Source of the DNA: Sporobacter sp963663605 | GTDB lineage: Bacteria; Bacillota; Clostridia; Oscillospirales; Oscillospiraceae | Direction of reading: 5' to 3' | DNA: 64,000 nucleotides | Assembly: GCA_963663605.2 (NCBI GenBank) | Contig: CAXXVF010000002.1 | Coordinates: 1,364,001-1,428,000 of the forward strand | Shown: positions 48,042 to 57,633 of the stretch, one piece after another | Layout of the letters: each line of letters begins with the position of its first letter | How positions within the stretch are numbered: the stretch's first letter is position 1 | The notes under the pieces: generated by a model | Told to the model about the DNA's origin: nothing | Seen by the model: only the letters and a program-made list of their open reading frames with translations | The model's database searches: none | Translations under genes and position numbers: made by a program

Positions 48042-49562
48042 CTATGCAGCAGAATCCTCATCTGCGGCCTGATGCGACACGATCCAAAAACCGTCATCCC
48101 GCAGTCTCAGCGTAAGCATTGAATTTTCACTGTACGTGCGGGTACTGTACAGACGGACTATATCGCCCTGCCTCTCACCGCGTGTGAAAACAATGTCGCT
48201 GCCCGCACAATCACTGGTATATGTATAATAAGCATCATACGCCTCCAGATAAACCGCCGCTCCCACACCACTTAGGTCATCCAACGTTATGCCCATATAT
48301 TTTTCCAGCGCCTCATTAACAGTTACAGCTGGGATCCTCTGGATTGGAACGGGCATGCTGTCCAGCGTTGTAACGTTATCAAAGGGCCAATTCTCTGCAT
48401 CTGAGAGCGCCTCGAATTCGGCTTCGTCTGTCACAACCGTCTCTTTCGGGTAATACCACAGAAATCTAACAAGATGGATATCCTCAGGCATGTCGTAATA
48501 GGAAGTCAGGAAATTGCTGAGCGGATTGACACAAGGATCGCCCTGCCCGTCAAAGAGTGACGGCTCAAACATCTTGTTATACGACTCCAGTTCTTCGGCT
48601 GTGAGCGGAACGATTTCAGCTTCATTTATCGACTCGCTGATGAGCCCTTTATCGACAAGTAAATCCGTTACATTTCCAATAAACTCGCTATGTTCCGGCG
48701 GGATGTCGTTACTAAAAACGCTGCCGACGTATTCAAGACCACCTTCAGTTTCGACAAAAACGAGATAATTACTTGACGGATAGCCGATCAGCCCCCAGCC
48801 GTCCTCTCTGAAATAGGAGCCGCCTGCCAATACCAGCTTCTCTGGCGCGTTGAAATGAAGCTCGTAATTTAAGCAGTAAAGCTCGACATTATAGTCGTAC
48901 AGAACTTCATCATAGCCCGCGCGATTTAGGTATTCTACGCGATAATCGTCGGCATCGGCTTCCGCCATGCTGCTGTCGCTTTGAAATAAAAACAGCTCAT
49001 TCTCGGCGTATGCCTTAGCCGCCGTTAAAACATCTTCGGGCGCATTAATATCGCTCATAACATGGTCATTCATCGTTCTTGCGTCTTTATAAAAAATCAA
49101 ACTGTGCGTATCTGCGTCGTATACAACGCGTCGGCTTGCCAGTGCCCAATCGTAAGTGTAGCCGCATATCGGCAGGTATTCCAGGACGGTGTTATACATT
49201 CCGCAATCCACAAACTCCCATTGGGGATACGCTTTTAAAACAGCATCTTTTATTTTGTCAAAATCCTGGCTGACATAGTACCATTCCGTGTAACCGGATT
49301 GTGAAAAGCCGTCAAACTCATAGCCGTCAAGCGAAAATGTCTTTTCGATCTCCATGTAGGGAAGCTCCGGCGCTCCGGTGCTTTCCGCAACAGCATCGTC
49401 GCTGTTATCGGCAAATTCAGCTTCATCAGTAGGGTTTTCTTTACTTGATATCGGCTTCTCTTCATTTCCGTTTACATCTAAGACAAGTCCGCAGCCGGTC
49501 AAAAACAGCGCAAGACAAAGCATCAGCGCAATTGCGGATGTGCCTTTCTTTTTGAAACTCAT
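48042..49562 (-). CDS. Large lipoprotein of unknown function
   Basis: The 506-residue protein has a type II signal peptide with lipobox LFLTGC (Cys24), an acidic Ser/Asn-rich linker and a long, acidic, Tyr/Asp-rich domain. No enzyme motif or known substrate-binding pattern was recognised. It is anchored outside the membrane; function unknown. It is upstream of the NlpC/P60 gene on the same strand, but separated by 149 bp. Confidence 0.7.
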   Translation of the reverse strand: MSFKKKGTSAIALMLCLALFLTGCGLVLDVNGNEEKPISSKENPTDEAEFADNSDDAVAESTGAPELPYMEIEKTFSLDGYEFDGFSQSGYTEWYYVSQDFDKIKDAVLKAYPQWEFVDCGMYNTVLEYLPICGYTYDWALASRRVVYDADTHSLIFYKDARTMNDHVMSDINAPEDVLTAAKAYAENELFLFQSDSSMAEADADDYRVEYLNRAGYDEVLYDYNVELYCLNYELHFNAPEKLVLAGGSYFREDGWGLIGYPSSNYLVFVETEGGLEYVGSVFSNDIPPEHSEFIGNVTDLLVDKGLISESINEAEIVPLTAEELESYNKMFEPSLFDGQGDPCVNPLSNFLTSYYDMPEDIHLVRFLWYYPKETVVTDEAEFEALSDAENWPFDNVTTLDSMPVPIQRIPAVTVNEALEKYMGITLDDLSGVGAAVYLEAYDAYYTYTSDCAGSDIVFTRGERQGDIVRLYSTRTYSENSMLTLRLRDDGFWIVSHQAADEDSAA

Positions 49563-49644
49563 AATGCATACAAGCCTTTCTTATATGGTTATTTTGTTTT
49601 GCCGTTTTTAAAAGCGCTTGCTCATAATATGTATTAAGATATTA

Positions 49645-50106
49645 TTATTCGGCAATGTAAATTTTTTTTTGAGATAAGCCTTTAATTATGAAGCTGCCCG
49701 CAACAACAGAGAGTATCTTCTGCACTACCGATGAATGCGCCAGCGCCCCGGCTATTAAGCTAAAACCTCCTGCACCATGAGTAAAAGGAAATCTTATGCC
49801 TATATAAATTATGATGATTGATGGCGGAATAAGGCTGATTATTAGTATCACTATTGCGCAAATATGCAGCCACGAGAATCCCAGGCGAATTTCTTTTTTC
49901 AGCAGTTTTACCACAGTACGCCACTCTAATAATACTCCAAACAAGAAAGCAAATACCCCGCCGAAAGCATGCCACAAAACCAGCCCGTCTGTATCAAGAT
50001 AATAACCGCATTCGCTTGCTTTAATTTGTGCTGTTGCAATTAGATTTAATAATAACACTCCCAATATTGCTACAATAACATAGAGTATTATTTTCTTTAT
50101 TTTCAT
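49645..50106 (-). CDS. Four-helix membrane protein, unknown function
   Basis: The 153-residue protein has hydrophobic segments at about 5-24, 44-62, 80-104 and 127-144 with a basic N-terminus. No family is recognised. It may be cotranscribed with the lipoprotein downstream (82-bp gap). Confidence 0.6.
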   Translation of the reverse strand: MKIKKIILYVIVAILGVLLLNLIATAQIKASECGYYLDTDGLVLWHAFGGVFAFLFGVLLEWRTVVKLLKKEIRLGFSWLHICAIVILIISLIPPSIIIIYIGIRFPFTHGAGGFSLIAGALAHSSVVQKILSVVAGSFIIKGLSQKKIYIAE

Positions 50107-50383
50107 GGTTTCTCCTTTGCAAATATAAACAAATCCATAAATCTACATAAGCAGTTAGTCTTTGGGGTTAGATCCCTTACCCATCGCAGGCAATCTGCAA
50201 TTTTATGGTCACCTTTTATGCGTACATTACCATAAATTACTTGTTATTACAACGAAATCATTTATATGCTGCATTGGACCGGCATTGTTAAAATAGGGCG
50301 GGCAGCCCAAGGCCTGCCGGCTTCAGGGCCGGACGGAAAATGCGTTCAATCCGGCGTTATGGAAAAACTGCGTGCGGCGCGCT
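50107..50383 (+). other. Upstream region of nrdJ, no B12 riboswitch seen
   Basis: I searched for an adenosylcobalamin riboswitch, expected for a B12 enzyme gene, and saw no B12-box core. The 277-bp region has a GC-rich imperfect dyad near 50300-50335. The promoter and boxes follow it. Confidence 0.45.
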
Positions 50384-50431
50384 GCACAATATATTGACTT
50401 TTATCAAGTTGTAATATACAATATATAGTAT
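50384..50431 (+). promoter_or_regulatory. nrdJ promoter overlapped by tandem NrdR-like boxes
   Basis: TTGACT (50394-50399), a 17-bp spacer and TACAAT (50417-50422). GCACAATATATTGACT (50384-50399) and ATACAATATATAGTAT (50416-50431) resemble the 16-bp NrdR box ACACWATATATWGTGT, matching 13 and about 11 positions. They start 32 bp apart, about three helical turns, as in known NrdR sites. One covers the -35, the other the -10. Confidence 0.72.
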
Positions 50432-50491
50432 AACAAACAATGCTTCACTATAATAATACGCATGTCTATATATCAATCGGAGGCAATGACA

Positions 50492-52786
50492 ATGGGAATC
50501 AGTGAAAACGCACGGTTAATACTTGAAAAACGTTATCTCCAAAAGGACGACAAGGGCGAGCCCGCCGAGACGGTGGACGGTATGTTTTCACGCGTCTCCT
50601 CTGCGGTAGCGGCAGCAGATCATCTTTACGACGCCGATGCGGACATCGATAAAACGCAAAAAGCATTTTATGATATGATGACGCGGCTTGATTTTCTGCC
50701 AAATTCGCCGACGCTGATGAACGCCGGACGGCCGCTCGGCCAGCTTTCGGCGTGCTTCGTCCTGCCGGTGGAAGACTCAATGGAAGCGATCTTTGAAGCG
50801 ATAAAGCAGGCCGCGCTGATTCATAAAAGCGGCGGCGGGACCGGTTTTTCTTTTTCCCGCCTGCGCCCGAAGGGCAGCACCGTCAATTCCACCGGCGGCG
50901 TGGCTTCCGGACCGATCAGCTTTATGAAGGTTTTCAACGTGGCCACGGAATCTGTCAAGCAGGGCGGGACGCGGCGGGGCGCCAATATGGGCATCCTTCG
51001 GATCGACCATCCCGACATCCTGGAATTCATAGACTGCAAGAAAGACGGAAAAGAGATCACCAATTTCAACATATCGGTAGCCGTCACCGAAAGTTTTATG
51101 CAGGCCGTCGAAAAGAACGAAACGTACGCGTTGATTGACCCGAACACGGGCAGCTGTACGGCGGAGCTTCCGGCCCGCGACGTGTTTGAGAAGATCGTAT
51201 TCTCTGCGTGGCGCAACGGCGAGCCCGGCATCGTTTTTATCGACCGCCTCAACCGGGACAACGTCGTGCCCTCAAGGGGTCAGATCGAGTCGACCAACCC
51301 CTGCGGGGAGCAGCCGCTTTTACCGTACGAATCGTGCAATCTTGGTTCCGTGAATCTGGTGCACATGCTCAAAAAGAAGGACGACGGCTATGTGATTGAC
51401 TACCGGAAGCTCAAAGAAACCGTACATGCGGCCGTACATTTTCTGGACAATGTCATCGACGTCAATAAGTATCCGCTCGAGCAGATAGAAAAAACGACAA
51501 AGCAGACGCGTAAAATCGGCCTGGGCGTCATGGGCTGGGCGGACATGCTCCTGCATCTGAAGCTGCCGTACAGCTCGGAAGAGGCCGTCGCGCTCGCCGA
51601 CGAGCTCATGGGCTTCATCGCGAAATGCGGGCGGGAAAAGAGCGCGGAGCTGGCAAAAGATCGGGGCGCTTTCCCGCTGTTTGACGTCAGCACCTTAAAG
51701 GAGGGAACCCCGGTCCGGAACGCGACGGTCACCACCATCGCGCCGACGGGCACCCTTTCCATCATCGCCGGGGTTTCCAGCGGCGTAGAGCCCGTATTCG
51801 CCTACGCCTATATCCGGAACGTCATGGACAACACCGAGCTTCTGGAAGTCAATCCGATTCTAAAAGCGGAGCTTGTATCGAGGGGCATTTATACCGAAGA
51901 CCTGATGCGGCGGATCTCGCAGGAGGGCACGCTCGCGCATATCGGCGAGATACCGGAGGACATCCGGAACGTTTTCCTGTCCGCGCACGACATCTCGCCC
52001 GAATGGCATATCAAAATGCAGGCCGCGTTCCAGCGCCATGTCGATAACGCTGTTTCAAAAACCGTAAATTTCCCGAAGGCCGCAACGCCCGACGACGTCA
52101 AAGCGGTCTATATGCTCGCCCACACGCTGGGCTGCAAGGGCGTCACAATTTACCGCGACGGAAGCCGCGAAAGCCAGGTGCTTAATATCGGCAAGGTCAA
52201 CAAGGACAAGGAGGATACATCGCAGGAAGAAAAAATCCGGGAAGTGGCGGAGAAATGCGCGATGCCGGAGGACACGCCGCACAAAATCGTCCCGCGCCCG
52301 CGGCCAGAAATCACGAACGGCCTGACCGAACGGGTCAAAATCGGCTGCGGCAACCTTTACATCACGGTCAATTACGACGAAAAGGGCATCTGCGAGGTCT
52401 TTACCAACACCGGACGCCACGGCGGCTGCCCGTCGCAGTCGGAGGCAACGAGCCGGCTCGTTTCGGTCGCGCTCCGCTCCGGCCTGGACGTAGACACGAT
52501 CATCAAGCAGCTCAAGGGCATCCGCTGCCCGTCGACCATACGCCAGCCGGGCATGAAGGTGACGTCCTGCCCGGACGCAATCGCACGGATGATCCAGAAG
52601 GTGGCGCATTACCAAAACGGCGGCGGAAGCGGCGCGCTCCCGGCCGGGGAATTCGACGACGCAGACACAGAACCCGACCCGACTTCATCTCTGGGGATAC
52701 AATACTGCCCCGAGTGCGGCAGCAAGATCGAGCACGAGGGCGGCTGCGTGACCTGCCGCAACTGCGGGTATTCAAAGTGCGGGTAA
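50492..52786 (+). CDS. nrdJ: Adenosylcobalamin-dependent (class II) ribonucleotide reductase NrdJ
   Basis: The 764-residue enzyme has LDFLPNSPTLMNAGRPLGQLSACFVLP, with the redox Cys, the NPCGEQPLLPYESCNLGSVNL radical site (Asn, Cys, Glu), APTGTLSIIAGVSSGVEP and a C-terminal zinc ribbon CPEC...CVTCRNC. Class II enzymes reduce ribonucleotides with an AdoCbl radical and need no oxygen. ATG 50492 with GGAGG at ten bases was chosen over ATG 50462. NrdR-like boxes overlap the promoter. A terminator follows. Confidence 0.95.
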   Translation: MGISENARLILEKRYLQKDDKGEPAETVDGMFSRVSSAVAAADHLYDADADIDKTQKAFYDMMTRLDFLPNSPTLMNAGRPLGQLSACFVLPVEDSMEAIFEAIKQAALIHKSGGGTGFSFSRLRPKGSTVNSTGGVASGPISFMKVFNVATESVKQGGTRRGANMGILRIDHPDILEFIDCKKDGKEITNFNISVAVTESFMQAVEKNETYALIDPNTGSCTAELPARDVFEKIVFSAWRNGEPGIVFIDRLNRDNVVPSRGQIESTNPCGEQPLLPYESCNLGSVNLVHMLKKKDDGYVIDYRKLKETVHAAVHFLDNVIDVNKYPLEQIEKTTKQTRKIGLGVMGWADMLLHLKLPYSSEEAVALADELMGFIAKCGREKSAELAKDRGAFPLFDVSTLKEGTPVRNATVTTIAPTGTLSIIAGVSSGVEPVFAYAYIRNVMDNTELLEVNPILKAELVSRGIYTEDLMRRISQEGTLAHIGEIPEDIRNVFLSAHDISPEWHIKMQAAFQRHVDNAVSKTVNFPKAATPDDVKAVYMLAHTLGCKGVTIYRDGSRESQVLNIGKVNKDKEDTSQEEKIREVAEKCAMPEDTPHKIVPRPRPEITNGLTERVKIGCGNLYITVNYDEKGICEVFTNTGRHGGCPSQSEATSRLVSVALRSGLDVDTIIKQLKGIRCPSTIRQPGMKVTSCPDAIARMIQKVAHYQNGGGSGALPAGEFDDADTEPDPTSSLGIQYCPECGSKIEHEGGCVTCRNCGYSKCG

Positions 52787-52831
52787 GCAACTTTCCGCCG
52801 AAGCCGCGCGATCGGCTTTGATAAAATCGAG

Positions 52832-52854
52832 AGCGCCGCGTCAGCGGCGCTTTT
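52832..52854 (+). terminator. Terminator of nrdJ
   Basis: AGCGCCGC pairs with GCGGCGCT over GTCA, followed by TTTT. Confidence 0.85.
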
Positions 52855-52933
52855 CCTGTTTTCCTGATTCCACGATGCGTTTGTTGCTAAAAGATCCGGA
52901 ATTTTATATGATTAGATTGAGGTGAGCGCAAAA

Positions 52934-53758
52934 ATGGATTATGCCAAGACTGGGGAGCTGATTGCGGCGCGGCGAAAGGAATACGGTTTTACGCAAAAGC
53001 AGCTGGCGGAGAAGCTGTCCGTTTCGGACCGGGCAATATCCAAGTGGGAACGCGGCGTTGGCTTCCCCGACATCTCCCTGCTGGAACCTCTGGCCGACGA
53101 ACTGCGGCTGTCCGTCATCGAGCTTTTACACGGTGAAAAGGCAGACGCGGAAGCCACAATTGACGCGGCGGCGGAAAGCAGCGCCCGCGACACGGTACGG
53201 AGCCTGAACGGCGAATTCCAGCGGCGGCTCAAAACGGTCAGGAAGCACTCCAGAATGATAACGGCAATTACGGTCATTGTTGCCATACTCGCGGCAACCG
53301 CGCTGCTGATCTACCGGAATTACGACGATCAAATATTAAAAACTAAAGACGTGACAATGGCATACGCTGTTGCCAAAATGCCAACCGTCATTATCACCGT
53401 CGAAGAATACGCACTGGCGAATTACGTTTTAGACCTTGAATCTGTCAGGCAGTTAATAGAAAAGGACGTTTTGGCAGAGGAGCTGGACACGTCGGTTACG
53501 GCGGAATTATCAGATCGCATCCACATCAACGGAAAACCGCCAGACACACTGACAATTACTGTCTTCCGCGAAATGGTGTTTATTGATTATACAATCGGCA
53601 ATTATAGGTATATTCTTCAGTTTTCGTCTACAGACCATATTATAAAAGTAGCCGCGCAATACGATAGTAATTGGGATATAAAATACCTGTTTGAAAACAG
53701 CAACAACGTTGACTGCAAAGAAGGTTACATGGTCAAAGCTTGGATACCAACGACATAA
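52934..53758 (+). CDS. XRE regulator with single transmembrane helix
   Basis: The 274-residue protein has an N-terminal XRE domain (GFTQKQLAEKLSVSDRAISKWERG, with LLEPLADEL), a linker, a transmembrane helix (about 119-138, MITAITVIVAILAATALLIY) and an extracytoplasmic C-terminal domain. This is a membrane-anchored one-component regulator layout. The signal is unknown. ATG 52934 follows GAGGTGA; GTG 52922 is an alternative. A strong terminator follows the stop. Confidence 0.8.
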   Translation: MDYAKTGELIAARRKEYGFTQKQLAEKLSVSDRAISKWERGVGFPDISLLEPLADELRLSVIELLHGEKADAEATIDAAAESSARDTVRSLNGEFQRRLKTVRKHSRMITAITVIVAILAATALLIYRNYDDQILKTKDVTMAYAVAKMPTVIITVEEYALANYVLDLESVRQLIEKDVLAEELDTSVTAELSDRIHINGKPPDTLTITVFREMVFIDYTIGNYRYILQFSSTDHIIKVAAQYDSNWDIKYLFENSNNVDCKEGYMVKAWIPTT

Positions 53759-53779
53759 AAGGGTGTAATGGCGCAAGCA

Positions 53780-53806
53780 GGCCCGCGCCGGAAGGCGCGG
53801 GCCTTT
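53780..53806 (+). terminator. Terminator of the XRE membrane regulator gene
   Basis: GGCCCGCGCC pairs with GGCGCGGGCC over GGAA, followed by TTTAAAT. Confidence 0.8.
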
Positions 53807-53912
53807 AAATGCGTAAATTCCGTCTGGGAAAAGGTGGACTTAACAAAATTCATTTGCTATCATGAAAAGCAGGCGCGATCCCGGCCCCTTTCATATGTAC
53901 CGGGCGGCGTCG

Positions 53913-54542
53913 TTAATCCTTCGGGGCGGCCAGCTTGTTTTTATAATAGCTGTCCGCGAGATAGACGGCGCCCAGAGGGTTGTGCGCCAGCACCCGGTCC
54001 TTCGCGGCAAAAACCGTGACCGGCGCGTCTGAATGTTTTATAAACAGGGAGTCATGCCCGACACACAGGCCCAGAATAATGTTCAGCTCGGTCCCCGCCT
54101 TGTTCAGGAAAATCGCCTGACCGATGGGGTTGCAGATCGGCTCGAACGTGCCCGGCCGGACTTGATCGGCATCACTGACGCCCAGAAACGCTTTGGGTAT
54201 GCCACCGTTTTTGCAGATTATGGAATCCACTTCAAACCCGTTTTGCCTCAGAATCCGGCACGTGACCGCCGCTTCGGCGCACATACCGCCGCAAAACGCA
54301 AGCCCCAGCTTTTTAAAGCCGCACCTGCGGGCAAAATCCATTATCTCCTCCAGCCGCGTTTTTTGGCAGTACCCTTTCGCTTCCGTCAGCGCGGAGCAAT
54401 AGGCCAGTTTTTTATTCGCGTCGTCTTCATAGAGCTTTTTGATCTCCTCCAGCTCTGGCTCGACGCTGGGGCAGTTTTTAGGCGCGTCGTCAAACACGCC
54501 CTTTTCGCAGCTTTTTTTGGCGCACATCGCGCATGTATACAT
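53913..54542 (-). CDS. DUF1847 family Cys-rich protein
   Basis: The 209-residue protein begins MYTCAMCAKKSC and has further Cys motifs (NCPS, YCSALTEAKGYCQKTRLEEI, CGGMCAEA, CNPIGQA) as in the DUF1847 family of anaerobes. The Cys pattern suggests a metal or Fe-S site; function is unknown. A strong AAAGGAGGG precedes the start, and a good promoter lies upstream. It is divergent from the flavodoxin-ferredoxin gene. Confidence 0.8.
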   Translation of the reverse strand: MYTCAMCAKKSCEKGVFDDAPKNCPSVEPELEEIKKLYEDDANKKLAYCSALTEAKGYCQKTRLEEIMDFARRCGFKKLGLAFCGGMCAEAAVTCRILRQNGFEVDSIICKNGGIPKAFLGVSDADQVRPGTFEPICNPIGQAIFLNKAGTELNIILGLCVGHDSLFIKHSDAPVTVFAAKDRVLAHNPLGAVYLADSYYKNKLAAPKD

Positions 54543-54581
54543 AATCCGACACCCTCCTTTACTTTAATATTGACAGTGCTT

Positions 54582-54610
54582 ATGTTATCCTCATTGTGAG
54601 AATATGTCAA
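54582..54610 (-). promoter_or_regulatory. Promoter of the DUF1847 gene
   Basis: TTGACA (54610-54605), a 17-bp spacer and TAACAT (54587-54582) on the minus strand. A second TGTCAA/TTGACA pair makes a wide dyad over the region. Confidence 0.55.
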
Positions 54611-54707
54611 TGCGGTAATACACAAGAGGGCCTGAGCCCCCTTGAAGAAATACATAACGCCGCTCTGCGGCGCCTGCTGTTATGAAAGCTCGAAAGGCCA
54701 CATACAT

Positions 54708-55496
54708 ATGAAAACTGATATCATCTTTTTTTCACCGACGGGTACAACACGAAAAATCGTTCATGCTTTTGCCGACGGGCTGGGCTGTGAAGTCTGTTTC
54801 ACGGATATCACGCAGCCGGAAAACAGAAACGCCCTCAAACAGAAAGACTGCGGCCTCATGGTCATCGCATCGCCGGTTTATGAGGAAAACGTTCCAAAAC
54901 TGGTTCTGGACTGCATAAAAAGCCTGGACGGGAAAGGCCGGCCGCTGGCCGTCATCTCCGTCTACGGCAACGTCGGGTTCGGCAAAAGCCTTGTCCGGCT
55001 TAAGCAGTACGCTCTGGCGCATAACTTCAGATTTATCGGCGCGGGCTTATTCATCGGGGAACATACGTTCGCCGGACCCGAGCTGCCGGTCGCCTTAGGT
55101 CGGCCGGATGCGGCGGATCTGGCCGAGGCCGTGGAGTTCGGAAAAATGGTACGGGACAAACTGGAATCCGGGGACTTAAGCCCCGTATGCGTCCCCGCTT
55201 CCAGGCCGCCTCTGGTCATGCGTCTGGTCCCGAACGGCGGCACGCGTCTTTTCGTGAAGCTGCCGGAGCTGGACGCGGGCCTGTGCACGCGATGTAAACT
55301 GTGTGCCAAAACCTGCCCAACGGGCGCCATCGACAGCAAAACATTTGCTGTCGACGGGAAAAAATGCATCCGCTGTTTTGCCTGTGTCAAGGGCTGCGCA
55401 CAAAAAGCAAGGACAGCACCGTTTCGCTTAAAGCTTTTTGCGCGCGTTTTCAGAACCTTCGGCCGAGTAAGAAAGGATAATCAGATCTTTGTCTAA
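54708..55496 (+). CDS. EFR1-type flavodoxin-ferredoxin fusion protein
   Basis: The 262-residue protein has an N-terminal flavodoxin domain (FFSPTGTTRKIV phosphate loop, PVYEENVP) and a C-terminal 2[4Fe-4S] ferredoxin region (CTRCKLCAKTC, CIRCFACVKGC). Such fusions pass electrons in anaerobes; partners are unknown. ATG 54708 follows AAAGG. The next gene is a flavin reductase-like protein 49 bp downstream, so they likely form one redox operon. Confidence 0.87.
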   Translation: MKTDIIFFSPTGTTRKIVHAFADGLGCEVCFTDITQPENRNALKQKDCGLMVIASPVYEENVPKLVLDCIKSLDGKGRPLAVISVYGNVGFGKSLVRLKQYALAHNFRFIGAGLFIGEHTFAGPELPVALGRPDAADLAEAVEFGKMVRDKLESGDLSPVCVPASRPPLVMRLVPNGGTRLFVKLPELDAGLCTRCKLCAKTCPTGAIDSKTFAVDGKKCIRCFACVKGCAQKARTAPFRLKLFARVFRTFGRVRKDNQIFV

Positions 55497-55545
55497 GTAA
55501 CCACTGCACAATTTGCGCATTGGTTACCTAAAAGGAGAAAGCCTT

Positions 55546-56238
55546 ATGAAAATCGCAGTAATCAACGGACAGAATCACAAGGGCTCCACATACCATGTTG
55601 GCAAGATGCTCGCCGGGAAGCTGGCCGGCGGCGACGAAATCCGGGAGGTATTCCTGCCGAAAGACATGCCGGAATTCTGCCTCGGCTGCGCCAACTGCAT
55701 AATAAAGGGCGAACAGCACTGCCCGCATTATAAGTACATGCAGCCGATTGTCGAGCTGATGGACGCAGCCGAGCTGCTGATTTTCACGACGCCGGTCTAT
55801 GTCATGCGCGCGACCGGCTCCATGAAGGCGTTTCTGGATCACTGCGCCTACCGCTTCATGGTCCATCGTCCCCAAGCGGCGATGTTCCATAAACAGGCGG
55901 TCTGTATTTCGACGGCCGCGGGCGCGGGTATGCGTCCGGCGTGTAAGGATATTAAAACCAGCCTGCTTTACTGGGGCGTGGCCAAGGTTTACTCCTGCGG
56001 CTTTGCCGTCGCCGCAGCCTCCTGGGACGGCGTGAAAGCGGCGAAAAAAGAGGCCATCGCGCGTAAAACGGATAAACTGGCCAGGAAGATCGCGTCTTGT
56101 GGAGATAAGGTCCGTCCGTCTGTGAAAACGAAAATACTCTTTACCGTCATGCGTACGCTGGTCAAAAAAATTAGGATTTCTACGGACATTGCGTACTGGA
56201 CGGACAAAGGCTGGCTGGACGGCAAAAAGCCGTGGTGA
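55546..56238 (+). CDS. NADPH-dependent FMN reductase/flavodoxin-like protein
   Basis: The 230-residue protein has the FMN motif INGQNHKGSTYHVGKMLAG, CLGCANCIIKGEQHCPHY, then FTTPVYVMRATGSMKAFLDH. The CxxC in CLGCANC and a further Cys suggest an Fe-S or redox-active pair seen in iron-sulfur flavoproteins. ATG 55546 follows AAAGGAG. It is paired with the EFR1-type gene upstream. Confidence 0.85.
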   Translation: MKIAVINGQNHKGSTYHVGKMLAGKLAGGDEIREVFLPKDMPEFCLGCANCIIKGEQHCPHYKYMQPIVELMDAAELLIFTTPVYVMRATGSMKAFLDHCAYRFMVHRPQAAMFHKQAVCISTAAGAGMRPACKDIKTSLLYWGVAKVYSCGFAVAAASWDGVKAAKKEAIARKTDKLARKIASCGDKVRPSVKTKILFTVMRTLVKKIRISTDIAYWTDKGWLDGKKPW

Positions 56239-56519
56239 ATCCTGTGCAAAATCCCGGCGTAACGCCCCCCCTCTTCCCTGCCCTGCCGGTCCAAACATGT
56301 CTGGTTTATCTGAAAGCTGCAGCCAAGCAGCCTTAATGCAAACCTTTTGTCGACAGTCTGAAAGCGTCATTGCCAGATGGCGCTTTTTGTTATCGGCCGG
56401 TTGTCCGGAAGAACGGCTTTTGCCGGTCGCCCAAGCTAAGCTTTGTTTTATTCTGGATTTAAAAACGGATTGGTGCTATGATGCTGTGGTATGGAAAATT
56501 ACATAACGGAAGTGTTTAT

Positions 56520-57005
56520 ATGGACGTTTTAGTTAGAGAACACCGGAATGAAGACCTCAGGGAAATGGCGGAAATCTGGAATGAAGTCGTAACCGACGGC
56601 GTCGCCTTTCCTCAAACGGATACGCTCAGCGACAATGAGGCTGAAGACTTCTTCAACAGCCAGAGCTGCTGCTGCGTGGCGGAAGAGAGCGGACGGCTTT
56701 TGGGACTTTATATCCTCCACCCGAACAATGTCGGCCGGTGCGGGCACATCGCCAACGCCAGCTACGCGGTCAGGTCCTCGGCCAGAGGCCTGAAGATCGG
56801 CGAAAAGCTGGTTAAACATTCCCTCAAGCAGGCAAAAGAGCTGGGCTTTGGTATCCTTCAGTTCAACGCTGTAGTGAAATCCAATCTGAGGGCAATCCGC
56901 CTGTACGAAGCCCTCGGTTTTTCCCGTCTGGGCACGATACCGAAAGGGTTTCGTATGAAAGACGGCTCTTTTGAGGATATCATCGTTTTCTACTACCCGC
57001 TGTAA
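56520..57005 (+). CDS. GNAT family N-acetyltransferase
   Basis: The 161-residue protein has the GNAT core RSSARGLKIGEKLVKHSLKQAKELGFG (acetyl-CoA site R/Q-x-x-G-x-G/A, shown as pattern) and ALGFSRLGTIPKGF. The substrate is unknown. ATG 56520 has only a weak GGAAG upstream. Confidence 0.82.
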   Translation: MDVLVREHRNEDLREMAEIWNEVVTDGVAFPQTDTLSDNEAEDFFNSQSCCCVAEESGRLLGLYILHPNNVGRCGHIANASYAVRSSARGLKIGEKLVKHSLKQAKELGFGILQFNAVVKSNLRAIRLYEALGFSRLGTIPKGFRMKDGSFEDIIVFYYPL

Positions 57006-57088
57006 AAAATATGGCATACGTCCCAAGGCGCACCGGCAGCATTACAGATGCGTTTGGATGCTGTGAATCCGGGCAAGGAAGGTATTTC

Positions 57089-57604
57089 ATGAAAAAGAAA
57101 ATCGTTAAAAAGCAAAACAACTCAACGCGCTGCTTCATCTGCGGCCTTACAAACGACAAGGGTCTGCGCGCGGAATTTTACGAGCTTGAGGACGGTACGC
57201 TCGCCGCGACTGCGGTCGCTCATGCGCTGCACCAAAGCTATCCGGGCCGCGTGCACGGCGGCGTGACCACCGCGCTGCTCGACGAAACGATCGGACGGGC
57301 AATCAACATCACGGAGCCCGACACCTGGGGCGTAACGGTCGAGATTACGACGCGGTACAAAAAACCCATTCCATACGACGTGCCGCTGCTCATCACCGGG
57401 CAGATCACGGAAAACAGAAGCCGGATTTTTACCGGCGAGGGCCGGATCATCCTGCCGGACGGAAGCACAGCGGCCGTAGCCAGCGCAAAATACTTAAAGC
57501 AGAAGCTGTCCAGCATCTCCGAGTTTGACGGCGAAGTCGACGTCTGGGGCCTGTTCCCGAGACCGGACGATCCGGCAGAACTCGAGTTTCCCGATGAAGC
57601 ATAG
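57089..57604 (+). CDS. PaaI-like hotdog thioesterase
   Basis: The 171-residue hotdog protein has CFICGLTNDKGLRAEFY at the start, PGRVHGGVTTALLDETIGRA (the catalytic HGG helix with Asp/Glu) and VTVEITTRYKKPIPYD. The family hydrolyses acyl-CoA thioesters. ATG 57089 behind AAGGAAGG was chosen; the longer frame to 57011 is not supported. Confidence 0.82.
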   Translation: MKKKIVKKQNNSTRCFICGLTNDKGLRAEFYELEDGTLAATAVAHALHQSYPGRVHGGVTTALLDETIGRAINITEPDTWGVTVEITTRYKKPIPYDVPLLITGQITENRSRIFTGEGRIILPDGSTAAVASAKYLKQKLSSISEFDGEVDVWGLFPRPDDPAELEFPDEA

Positions 57605-57633
57605 GCCGTAAAAAAGCAATAAAGGAGACGATT

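Noticed and set aside
50107..50461. Adenosylcobalamin riboswitch upstream of nrdJ
   Set aside because: No B12-box core or matching helices were seen on the plus strand; a covariance search would settle it.
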